Origin: Streptomyces tendae
GTDB lineage: Bacteria > Actinomycetota > Actinomycetes > Streptomycetales > Streptomycetaceae
Length of the DNA stretch: 64,000 nt
Direction of reading: 5' to 3'
Assembly: GCF_014650435.1 (NCBI RefSeq)
Contig: NZ_BMUY01000010.1
Coordinates: forward strand, 1-64,000
Shown: piece after piece, positions 24,901 through 32,326 of the stretch
How positions within the stretch are numbered: the stretch's first letter is position 1
Layout of the letters: each line of letters opens with the position of its first letter
Program-made: the position numbers and the translations under genes
Notes under the pieces: model-generated
The model's database searches: none
The model's input: only the letters and a program-made list of their open reading frames with translations
Told to the model about the DNA's origin: nothing

Positions 24901-26859
24901 TCAGCACCGCGGCACCTCGGTACGCACCTGGACCGTCTGCGTGGCCCACTGCCCCGGCCCGCCCGCTTCCTCCGGATGAGCGTCCCTGCTGCTCCGCGCG
25001 GGTGCGTCGAACCGGAGCAGCCCGTCCGCGTGCCGGAGTGCGGTGCCCCGGCTGCCGACGGAGGCGAGTGGGTCCCAGCGGTCGAGATGGAAGGGCACGG
25101 TGTTCAACTCGCCCTCGCAGACGATCAGTTTCAGCCAGTCCCGGACGAAGGCGCCGGGCCGCGGCGTCCGGTGCGCCGGCAGGGACAGCTGCACGGGCCG
25201 GTTGTCGAGGGCGTACCCGGTGTGGCCCGGCCCGACGAACCGGCCGTCGTCGAAGAGCCCGGTGTGGGAGGCGTAGCTGTCGGTGAGGTCGAGCAGGACG
25301 CACCACAGCCGGCGTCCCGTGGTGGCCGGGTGGCGGATCCGTATCGAGACCAGGGGCGGCACGGGGCCGGCGGGCCCGAGGCCGTACCGGCAGGCGATCT
25401 CTCCGTCGCCGTCGGGCACCAACGGAGTGTCGCTGCCCCAGGGCGTGATCTCCAGGCGGATCCGTCCCGTCAGCGGGGAGTGAGGTGCCTCGAGGTCGCG
25501 GAGCCGGTGCCAGCGTGTCAGATGAACGAGACAGGCCGCGACCCGGTCCGCGTCCTCGGGTCCGTCCAGCGGCAACGGGGCGACGAACGGAGAGCCGTCG
25601 CGCCGCAGCACGTGCGCCTGCCCTCCGCGGGCCTCGATCCGGAACAGCAGGGCACTGGCGTCCTGAGGCCGTCCGACGCGTCGCAGCAGCGGGGAGGGCC
25701 CGCCACCGGGCCCGGCTTCGGCGATCGCCCGTGTCAGCGCCCGAGCCGCGGCCGGGTCGTCGGGTGCGGTCAGGGTGACCGAGGCGGGCGGCACGGCCAG
25801 TGCGGAGAGAGCCACCGGGTAGACCTCCGCCGGCTTCGGTGACCAGCCCACCGGCTCGACGAGGGTGCGCTCCGGGCCCACCGTCGCGGCCCTGACCGTG
25901 CGGCCCACGGCGGCCGTCCCCTCAGCAGTCCGCCGGGGCGGGTCCGGCCGGGTCACCCGGAACTCGCTGCCCGGCCCCGGCGGCAGGCCGTGGCCACTCC
26001 CGCAGTCGACCTGCCAGCCGTCCCGCCGGTCCTCCCACAACAGGTACGGGCTGGGAACGCGGGCGCCGGCGCCGCCGAGGAAGGGCTGGTCGGCGATTCC
26101 GCCCGGTTCCGCGGGCGCCAGCGTCGGCCGCTGGTACGTGCAGGAGACCAGCAGCCGGGACCGTGCGGCGGCGTGCACCTCGCGGTACGTCGCCGTCGGG
26201 CCCGCCGCCCTCAGCGCGCCCAACAGGGCGTGGCTGAACAGCCCATGCGCCCTGCCCTTGAACCGCCCCTCGTAGGAGGGCTGGTCGAGCCGGGTGGCGG
26301 CGAGCAGCACGTGCCTCGCGGGCCGCTCGGGAATGCGGGCGTCCCGTGCGGCAGCCGCGAACCAGGCGGCGTCGGGGGACGCGCAGCGCGCAGTGAGGTG
26401 CCGGCCGCGGGTGGCGCCGCCGGCGTAGCAGCAGTCCAGCACCGCGACCGTGTGGACGCCGCGCGCGGCAACCTCGTCGAGGAGGACGCCGAGGCGCTTG
26501 TCGACGAGCAGGCCGTCCACGCATACGAGTGCCTGAAAGCGGCCGGTGGCCTCGATGTCGAGGTGCGCTCGTTCGGTGGCCGGCTGCTCGGTGCCGTGGC
26601 CGGAGAACCAGAACAGCGCCGTGTCCCCGGGTCTCGCCCGTCCGAGGCGGTGCCGGATGCCCGACGCGACGGCGCTCACGGTGGCGTCGCCGTTCAGCAG
26701 CTTCGTCAGCTCGAGCCGCCCACCGGTGCGTCGTACCAGCAGTTCCTCGGCGGCCTCCACGTCGTTGAGACATCCGGTGAGCGGCGTGCAACGGTCGGCG
26801 GGGTAGGCGTTGATACCCGTGAGGAGGGCGTGGACGGTTCCCATCCGGCCGCCGTTCAC
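24901..26859 (-). CDS. Caspase-family (peptidase C14) protease with C-terminal extension
   Basis: 652 residues. Residues 7-240 are a caspase/metacaspase-like domain with the dyad His88 in FWFSGHG and Cys144 in LDCCYAGG. After a Pro-rich linker, residues about 330-620 form a C-terminal region containing RLWCVLLDLTDSYASH and VGPGHTGYALD, which I have seen as an accessory domain in actinobacterial caspases; its role is unknown. GTG start at 26857-26859 overlaps the GrpE stop (GTGA); an in-frame ATG five codons later (MGTVHALL) is the alternative. It should cleave after basic or acidic residues as other C14 enzymes do, but the target is not deducible. Confidence 0.88.
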   Translation of the reverse strand: MNGGRMGTVHALLTGINAYPADRCTPLTGCLNDVEAAEELLVRRTGGRLELTKLLNGDATVSAVASGIRHRLGRARPGDTALFWFSGHGTEQPATERAHLDIEATGRFQALVCVDGLLVDKRLGVLLDEVAARGVHTVAVLDCCYAGGATRGRHLTARCASPDAAWFAAAARDARIPERPARHVLLAATRLDQPSYEGRFKGRAHGLFSHALLGALRAAGPTATYREVHAAARSRLLVSCTYQRPTLAPAEPGGIADQPFLGGAGARVPSPYLLWEDRRDGWQVDCGSGHGLPPGPGSEFRVTRPDPPRRTAEGTAAVGRTVRAATVGPERTLVEPVGWSPKPAEVYPVALSALAVPPASVTLTAPDDPAAARALTRAIAEAGPGGGPSPLLRRVGRPQDASALLFRIEARGGQAHVLRRDGSPFVAPLPLDGPEDADRVAACLVHLTRWHRLRDLEAPHSPLTGRIRLEITPWGSDTPLVPDGDGEIACRYGLGPAGPVPPLVSIRIRHPATTGRRLWCVLLDLTDSYASHTGLFDDGRFVGPGHTGYALDNRPVQLSLPAHRTPRPGAFVRDWLKLIVCEGELNTVPFHLDRWDPLASVGSRGTALRHADGLLRFDAPARSSRDAHPEEAGGPGQWATQTVQVRTEVPRC

Positions 26860-27461
26860 CGCTCGGTGTGCACGCGGACTTGTTGCGGTCGCACGATGCG
26901 CTCGTCCATCCGGTAGCCGTGCCGCACCACTTCGGCGACCCGGCCGTTCTGCTCGGGGGAGAGCGCGGTGATCGTTCCGACGGCTTCCTGCAGGCCGGGG
27001 TCGAACGGGCCGGCGGTGACGGGGATGCGGGTCATGCTGTACTTCTCCAGGACACCCAGCAGCTCAGCGGCGACGGAGCCGGCGAAGGCGTCGCCCTGCG
27101 CGGCCTGCCGCTCGACCCGGTCGACGACGAGGACGAGATCGTAGAGCAGCGGCTGCACGATACGGCCCTCAGCGGCCCTGCGCGCCTGGTCGAGCTCCGT
27201 CAGCAGACCGTCGAGGCTGCGGCGGGCCTCCCGATCGTTCAGCAGCCGACGGCGGAACTGGTCGCCGAGCGCGGCCAGTTCGTCACGCATGCCGTCGACC
27301 GCGTCCGCCACGACGGCGAACGGGTCGGGCCCCGGCGCGGTGGCCGGGGGAGCGGGCACGGGGCCGAGCTCGGGCCGCGGGCCGGGCGGCGGTGCCATCG
27401 GCTCGGCGAGATGCGGGACGGCCGGGTCCCCCGGCTGGGGCAGTGGCGGCGGAGTGGTCAT
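26856..27461 (-). CDS. GrpE-like nucleotide exchange factor
   Basis: 201 residues. A Pro-rich N-terminus (about 1-45) precedes a long helix (VDGMRDELAALGDQFRRRL and on to the heptad-like LLTELDQARRAAEG) and a small C-terminal beta domain (GPFDPGLQEAVGTI and VAEVVRHGYRMDERIVRPQQV), the standard GrpE layout. The C-terminal half is the best conserved. It would release ADP from the Hsp70 encoded two genes upstream. ATG follows CCTAGGAGAG, where the TAG is the stop of the J-like gene. It is a dedicated copy: the housekeeping dnaK-grpE-dnaJ operon is expected elsewhere. Confidence 0.87.
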   Translation of the reverse strand: MTTPPPLPQPGDPAVPHLAEPMAPPPGPRPELGPVPAPPATAPGPDPFAVVADAVDGMRDELAALGDQFRRRLLNDREARRSLDGLLTELDQARRAAEGRIVQPLLYDLVLVVDRVERQAAQGDAFAGSVAAELLGVLEKYSMTRIPVTAGPFDPGLQEAVGTITALSPEQNGRVAEVVRHGYRMDERIVRPQQVRVHTER

Positions 27462-27470
27462 GAAACTCTC

Positions 27471-28625
27471 CTAGGTCTGCGGCCGTTGGTGTGGGGGCAG
27501 CTCGTTGCAGGTGTGCTGCCAACGCGGCTTGACGCCCATCACGATCGGCAGTCCGAAGAACCCGGCGAGGGGCAGCACGACGAGCGGAGTCGGCAGCACG
27601 AGCATCAGCGCCGCGCAGACGCCCATGACCGAGCCCATGCGCTTGTACCAGCGCCAGGTCCTGCCGAGTGCCTCGCTCGCGTGCACCCGGTACGTGGTCA
27701 GCTGGTCGCGGAGTACGCCGTCCGAGGCACCGACGGCCAGTCCTTGGTCCACGCAGTGCGTGACCATCGGGGCACTGCCGGCAGCGGCGATGACGTACCG
27801 CTCCCGCGCCGGGTGCCAGACCATGGCACTCTCGGCGCGCCGCAACCAGATCCAGCCGATCTGGTTGCGCACGCCGTCGTGGCCGGGCCGCTCCGTCAGG
27901 GCTCGTTCGTAGTTGCTGAGCGCCTCGTCGTAGCGTTCGACCCGGTAGAGGCTGTCGGCGGCGGCGATCCGGAGACCGACGTCGGCAGGTGCGAGCTCAA
28001 CCGCCTTCAGGTGCCAGGGGACGGCTTTGACGTGATCGCCGAGCTGCTCCCACACCTGGGCCGTCAGCGAGTGGGTGAGCGCGTCGTGGGGGAGCAGTGC
28101 GAGGGCCCGCTGGAACTCCTGGAGCGCGTCGCTCAGCTGTCCCTGCTTGGCGTGCAGGGCACCGAGCAGACGCCAGGCCTCGCCGTTGCGCTCGTCGTGG
28201 TGCACGGCCTGCCGCAGCTCGTACAGAGCGCCTTCGCTGTCACCCCCGTTCATCAGCCTGCGGGCGTGCCCCACCCAATCCCGGACGTGCAGGGTGGGCT
28301 GTGGCTGTGGCTGTGGCTGTGGCTGTGGCTGCGGCTGCGATTGGGGTTGGGACTTGGGTGCCGGCACGCGGGCGTGCCGGCGCGCCTGGTCCAGTCTGCG
28401 GTCGTAGGCGTGGCGCCGGTCGGTGTCGAGGAGTTCCTTCCGTGCCTCCGAGACCAGCGCGACCTTGTCCTCGGCCTCCCGCCTCCTCTTGGCGTCGGGG
28501 GCCCGGCTCGCCCGGCTCGACCAGGTGCGGAAGGCCCGGTCGAGCTGCCGGGAGACCTGGTCCGCACTCGCGGCACGGTCGATGCCGAACTCCGCGTAAT
28601 AGTCGGGGACGTCGTCGGTCGTCAT
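27471..28625 (-). CDS. Degenerate J-domain/TPR protein with C-terminal membrane segment
   Basis: 384 residues. Residues about 8-78 resemble a J domain (DYYAEFGIDRAAS start, then AYDRRL end), but the HPD tripeptide that activates Hsp70 is absent. A (Pro-Gln)n stretch at about 95-112 is encoded by a hexanucleotide repeat. Residues about 115-240 form TPR repeats (GEAWRLLGALHAKQGQLSDA; then AVPWHLKAVELAPADVG). A hydrophobic hairpin near 330-365 (GVCAALMLVLPTPLVVLPLAG) predicts one or two membrane passes. Its place between Hsp70 and GrpE fits an Hsp70 partner, but one that may bind without stimulating ATP hydrolysis, and it could tether the complex to the membrane (inference). Confidence 0.85.
   Translation of the reverse strand: MTTDDVPDYYAEFGIDRAASADQVSRQLDRAFRTWSSRASRAPDAKRRREAEDKVALVSEARKELLDTDRRHAYDRRLDQARRHARVPAPKSQPQSQPQPQPQPQPQPQPTLHVRDWVGHARRLMNGGDSEGALYELRQAVHHDERNGEAWRLLGALHAKQGQLSDALQEFQRALALLPHDALTHSLTAQVWEQLGDHVKAVPWHLKAVELAPADVGLRIAAADSLYRVERYDEALSNYERALTERPGHDGVRNQIGWIWLRRAESAMVWHPARERYVIAAAGSAPMVTHCVDQGLAVGASDGVLRDQLTTYRVHASEALGRTWRWYKRMGSVMGVCAALMLVLPTPLVVLPLAGFFGLPIVMGVKPRWQHTCNELPPHQRPQT
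28297..28338. repeat. Hexanucleotide tandem repeat encoding Pro-Gln dipeptides
   Basis: About six copies of GGCTGT, then GGCTGC variants, inside the J-like gene; on the minus strand they encode alternating Pro and Gln. Such a perfect microsatellite is prone to slippage, but since the unit is 6 bp, gain or loss keeps the reading frame and only changes linker length. Confidence 0.9.
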
Positions 28626-28655
28626 CGTTGTCGGCTCCGGCGGCAGAGTCGGGAC

Positions 28656-30296
28656 CTAGAGGGTCGGGACGCGGGCGACACGGTCACTGAACTCGCTCAG
28701 CTCGGTCTGACTCAGATTGCCGGGGCGTTCGAGCTCGAACTCGCCGAGCCACTTGCCCGTCGTGCCGTCCTTCACCTCGACGTGGATGATGCCGTCGACG
28801 TCGTAGGAGTAAACCACCTCGAATGGCGCGCCCTTCGGGTGCTGCGGGATCTCGATGGTGCTTTCCCCGACCGTTTTCACGTACGCCAAGTCCTCGTCGT
28901 CGCCCTCGGTCACCTGTACCCGGAACCGTCGCTGCCGGTCGTAGAGGGTCACGAAGATGTCGCTCTTCTTGGCCGGCACGGGCGTGTTGTGCGGAATGAT
29001 CACCGTGTTGAACTGGTGGTCGTGGTTGTCCAGGTCGGTCGTGACCATGCCGAGGGACTGCGAGGTGACGTCCTTGATGGACCTCACCCTGCCCTTGGTC
29101 AGACGGGCCAGACCGTCGCCGGGGGAGGACTCGACGCTCGCTCCGCTGCCGACGTACTTCCGCTTCTCCTGCGCCTCCTCGGCGCGGACCGAGGCGTCCA
29201 GCGCGACCAGTGCGGCGCCGAGCGCGACCACCTCGTCCTGGGCGATGCCGCGCTCCGGCTCTCTGCCGGAGAGCCGCTGGATCAGCTTCGGCACCATGGG
29301 CATCCGGGTGGAGCCGCCGACGAGCAGGATCCGGTCGATGTCGTCCCAGCCGAGCCGCGCCTCCTCCAGCACGCCCTCCGTGAGGATGCGGGTGCGGTCG
29401 AGCAGTTCCGCGGTGATCTCCTCGTACTTCTCGCGGGTCACCCGGATCTGCTCGTGGCGGCCGCCCACGGAGAACATCACGACGGCCTGCGGGGCGTTGG
29501 AAAGGGTGCGCTTGGCGATCTCCGCCTTGTCGCGCAGCTCGGCCTGCAGGACGTTGTCCTCGTTGAGGTCGGGACCGCCCGAGGCCATGAACGCGCCGTT
29601 GAGGTGGTTCATCATGGCGCCGTCCCAGTCGAAGCCGCCGAGGTTGCGGTCCCCGTCGGTGGCGATCACCGTGTAGTCGCCGTTCTCGACCCGCATGACG
29701 GTGACGTCGAAGGTGCCACCGCCCAGGTCGTACACGAGCACCGTGCCGATCCCCGCACCACCGTCCCCGTCCGCCCCGTCCGCCCGGTCCTCCCCGCCGT
29801 CGTCCGCGGAGGACTGATCGAGGCCGTAGGCGAGCGCGGCCGCGGTGGGCTCGTTGACGATGCGCAGCACTTCGAGTCCGGCGATCCGCCCGGCGTCCTG
29901 CGTCGCCTTGCGCCGGACGTCGTCGAAGTACGCGGGTACGGTGATCACCGCCTGCTCGACGGGCTCGCCCAGCATGAGTTCGGCGTCCTCCTTGAGACGC
30001 TTGAGCAGCAGAGCCGAGATCTCCTCGGGCCGGTACGGCGTGCCGGACTCCGAGTGGTAGATCGGGTTGCTCTCCCCCATGTAGCGCTTGGCGAACTGCA
30101 CCACGTGGTCGGGAGCCGTGGCCGCGGACCGCTTCGCCTGGGATCCGACGACCACGGTGTCGCCCTGGAACATCACTACGGACGGTGTGATGTTCTCGCC
30201 CTCCCGGTTGCGGACGATGGACGGAGTTCCCGCCCGGTCCGCGACCGCCACGGCGCAGTACGTCGTCCCGAGGTCTATGCCCACCACACGCGCCAC
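28656..30296 (-). CDS. Hsp70 (DnaK-like) ATPase, lidless
   Basis: 546 residues from the GTG at 30294-30296 (MARVVGIDLG), with AAGGGGG eight bases upstream; a GTG at 30317 would include the ribosome site itself and is less likely. The nucleotide-binding domain is complete: GIDLGTTYCAVAVAD, YDLGGGTFDVTVM and ILLVGGSTRMP. An Asp/Gly-rich insert (DQSSADDGGEDRADGADGD region) interrupts it before the DLGGGT motif. The beta substrate-binding domain follows, but the protein stops where DnaK (about 615 residues or more) has its helical lid. It is the first gene of a five-gene operon with J-like, GrpE-like, caspase and CHAT genes, so it is most likely a specialised chaperone controlling those proteases (inference). 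Confidence 0.93.
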   Translation of the reverse strand: MARVVGIDLGTTYCAVAVADRAGTPSIVRNREGENITPSVVMFQGDTVVVGSQAKRSAATAPDHVVQFAKRYMGESNPIYHSESGTPYRPEEISALLLKRLKEDAELMLGEPVEQAVITVPAYFDDVRRKATQDAGRIAGLEVLRIVNEPTAAALAYGLDQSSADDGGEDRADGADGDGGAGIGTVLVYDLGGGTFDVTVMRVENGDYTVIATDGDRNLGGFDWDGAMMNHLNGAFMASGGPDLNEDNVLQAELRDKAEIAKRTLSNAPQAVVMFSVGGRHEQIRVTREKYEEITAELLDRTRILTEGVLEEARLGWDDIDRILLVGGSTRMPMVPKLIQRLSGREPERGIAQDEVVALGAALVALDASVRAEEAQEKRKYVGSGASVESSPGDGLARLTKGRVRSIKDVTSQSLGMVTTDLDNHDHQFNTVIIPHNTPVPAKKSDIFVTLYDRQRRFRVQVTEGDDEDLAYVKTVGESTIEIPQHPKGAPFEVVYSYDVDGIIHVEVKDGTTGKWLGEFELERPGNLSQTELSEFSDRVARVPTL

Positions 30297-30358
30297 TGCT
30301 GAATCCCCCTTCTGCACATGACCCGGCCAACTACGTCATCATGCCCATTCCGAGGCCG

Positions 30359-30427
30359 CTTGACCGGCGTTCGGCGAGAGCCGGTCAAGGAGCGACGGCG
30401 CCGTGGCGCAGACCGGTGTGCTTGAGT
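30359..30427. promoter_or_regulatory. Inverted repeat and CTTGAGT half-site upstream of the Hsp70 operon
   Basis: CTTGACCGGC at 30359-30368 is exactly inverted at 30380-30389 (11-base spacer), and a separate CTTGAGT lies at 30421-30427. CTTGA/TCAAG arms recall the HAIR operator bound by the heat-shock repressor HspR (CTTGAGT-N7-ACTCAAG), but neither site has the full sequence or spacing. The region lies between the left-reading Hsp70 operon and right-reading cobK. It may be an operator or a hairpin in the leader. Confidence 0.4.
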
Positions 30428-30500
30428 TGGGCGCTGCGAGGCCCCTGGCCTCGCAGCTCATGCCTCACTTCCGGAAAGGGATTCCGATGATGGACCTGTC

Positions 30501-31289
30501 GTGCACGTGCTGATCCTCGGCGGCACCACGGAGGCCCGCCGGGTCGCCGAACGGCTGGCGGCCGAACCGCTGCCCGGGCTGCGGGTGACGAACTCCCTCG
30601 CGGGACGGGTCTCCGCACCCAGGACACCGCCCGGCGAGGTGCGCGTCGGCGGCTTCGGAGGCGCCGAGGGCCTCGCCGCCTGGCTCCGCGAGCACACGGT
30701 CGACCTGCTCATCGACGCCACTCACCCCTTCGCCGGAACGATCAGCTTCAACGCGGCGCGGGCCGCCGCCACCGCCCGTGTCCCCCTGCTCGCGCTGCGC
30801 CGCCCCGGATGGGTGCCGGTCGAGGGAGACGTCTGGCACGAGACCGGCTCCCTGGCGGAAGCCGCCGCCCTGCTGCCTTCCCTCGGACGACGCGTCCTCC
30901 TGACCACGGGGCGGCTGGGCCTGGCCGCCTTCGCCGGCCTGGACGACCTCTGGTTCCTCGTCCGGTCCGTGGACCCGCCCGAGGCGCCGTGTCCCGCCCG
31001 CACAGAGGTGCTGTTGGAGCGCGGCCCGTTCACCCCCGACGGGGAGCGCGAGCTGCTGCGCCGGCACCGGATCGACGTCCTGGTCACCAAGGACAGCGGC
31101 GGCGCGGCCACCGCACCGAAACTGACGGCCGCCCGCGAGGCCGGACTGCCCGTGGTCGTGGTGCGCAGGCCCTCGGTGCCCGAAGGGGTGCCGGTGGTGG
31201 CCGGGCCCGACCAGGCGGCGCGGTGGGTACGAGAGGCCCATGCGCGCCACCCGGCCGCGCGACGGTGCGGCCCTCACGTCTCCGGGTAG
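30501..31289 (+). CDS. cobK: Precorrin-6A reductase (CobK/CbiJ)
   Basis: 262 residues. It reduces (cobalt-)precorrin-6A with NADPH in corrin ring synthesis. The N-terminus MHVLILGGTTEARRVAERL is the family's nucleotide-binding start; LIDATHPFAGTISFNA and LVTKDSGGAATAPKLTAA are the other signature segments. GTG start at 30501 is set by this conserved start; no good ribosome site is present just upstream. It converges with cobH. B12 made with its help is also the cofactor of the methylaspartate mutase in the cluster, but no direct regulatory link is visible. Confidence 0.93.
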   Translation: MHVLILGGTTEARRVAERLAAEPLPGLRVTNSLAGRVSAPRTPPGEVRVGGFGGAEGLAAWLREHTVDLLIDATHPFAGTISFNAARAAATARVPLLALRRPGWVPVEGDVWHETGSLAEAAALLPSLGRRVLLTTGRLGLAAFAGLDDLWFLVRSVDPPEAPCPARTEVLLERGPFTPDGERELLRRHRIDVLVTKDSGGAATAPKLTAAREAGLPVVVVRRPSVPEGVPVVAGPDQAARWVREAHARHPAARRCGPHVSG

Positions 31290-31402
31290 CGACGGGGCGT
31301 CCGGACGACCTCTTCGACCTCGGCCGGGTCCGGCTCCGCCGACGGGGCGTCAGCCACGGCTGACCGGCGCCGGACCCGAGCCCGACTCCGTACCGCCTGC
31401 GT

Positions 31403-32077
31403 TCATTCTTCCTCGCTCGCGATCGCGTTGAGTGCGGCGGCGGCGATGGCGCTGCCCCCGCGACGGCCCCGTACGACCAGGTGTTCCAGGCCGGAGGGGT
31501 GGGCGGCGAGCGCGTCCTTGGACTCGGCGGCGCCGACGAAGCCGACGGGTACGCCTATGACGGCGGCCGGGCGGGGCGCCCCTTCCTCGATCATCTCCAG
31601 GAGCCGGAACAGGGCGGTGGGCGCGTTGCCGACGGCGACCACGGCGCCCTCCAGCCGGTCCCGCCACAGCTCCAGGGCGGCGGCGCTGCGCGTGGTGCCG
31701 AGCTTGGCCGCCAGCTCGGGGACGGCGGGGTCGGACAGGGTGCACAGCACCTCGTTGTCCGCGGGCAGCCGCTTGCGGGTCACGCCGCTGGCCACCATCC
31801 GCACGTCGCAGAGGATGGGTGCGCCCGCGCGCAGGGCCTCGCGGGCGCGTCCCACCACCGCGGGGGTGTACGAGAGGTCGCGCACGAGGTCGACCATGCC
31901 GCAGGCGTGGATCATCCGGACCGCGACCTGGCTGACGTCCGCGGGCAGCCCCGCGAGGTCCGCTTCCGCGCGGATGGTCGCGAAGGACTGGCGGTAGATG
32001 GCCGCGCCGTCCTTCTCGTAGTCGTAGGGGGTCACGGTGCTGTTCTCGCTGCTCTCGGTCGTAGTGGTACGGCTCAT
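31403..32077 (-). CDS. cobH: Precorrin-8X methylmutase (CobH/CbiC)
   Basis: 224 residues. It moves a methyl group from C11 to C12 of precorrin-8X to give hydrogenobyrinic acid. The family's catalytic His lies in RMIHACGMVDL; GAPILCDVRMVASG, VVAVGNAPTALFRLLE and GVPVGFVGAAESKDAL are further signature blocks. The ATG at 32075-32077 gives an N-terminal extension of about 15 mostly Ser/Thr residues before the conserved YDYEKDG. It is convergent with cobK, 113 bases apart. The 249 bases upstream contain no riboswitch I can recognise. Confidence 0.92.
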   Translation of the reverse strand: MSRTTTTESSENSTVTPYDYEKDGAAIYRQSFATIRAEADLAGLPADVSQVAVRMIHACGMVDLVRDLSYTPAVVGRAREALRAGAPILCDVRMVASGVTRKRLPADNEVLCTLSDPAVPELAAKLGTTRSAAALELWRDRLEGAVVAVGNAPTALFRLLEMIEEGAPRPAAVIGVPVGFVGAAESKDALAAHPSGLEHLVVRGRRGGSAIAAAALNAIASEEE

Positions 32078-32326
32078 GAGGTGATCGTCGCCCAGGCGGT
32101 GGCGAGCATACCGACCGTCACATCGGGTGTGTCCCCTGCCGCGACAGGTGAGCGCGCAGCGGTGCGCGCATGGCGGGGCGTGTCGTCGGAATCCGCCGCG
32201 TATGGCGGTGACCTGCGAAAGCAGAGCCGTCCGACACTGAGGGCGGCGCCGTCCGACACGGCGGTTCGCGTCGACAGCAGCGAGGGCGATCGGTGGTCCC
32301 GGTCGTCTCCGAGGAGGAGTGGGAGC

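Noticed and set aside
28656..30296. Housekeeping dnaK operon
   Set aside because: The Hsp70 is short, the J protein lacks HPD, no HspR gene follows, and two proteases are in the operon.
26868..30302. 1144-codon plus-strand open frame
   Set aside because: Antisense to the Hsp70, J-like and GrpE genes, whose motifs are unmistakable on the minus strand.
31342..31364. Short palindrome TCAGCC-AC-GGCTGA between cobK and cobH
   Set aside because: Loop of two bases is too tight for a terminator and the site is in a GC-rich stretch where such matches are frequent.
32078..32326. Cobalamin riboswitch upstream of cobH or near the B12-dependent mutase
   Set aside because: No B12-box-like sequence or matching stem arrangement was recognised here or at 6472-6814.
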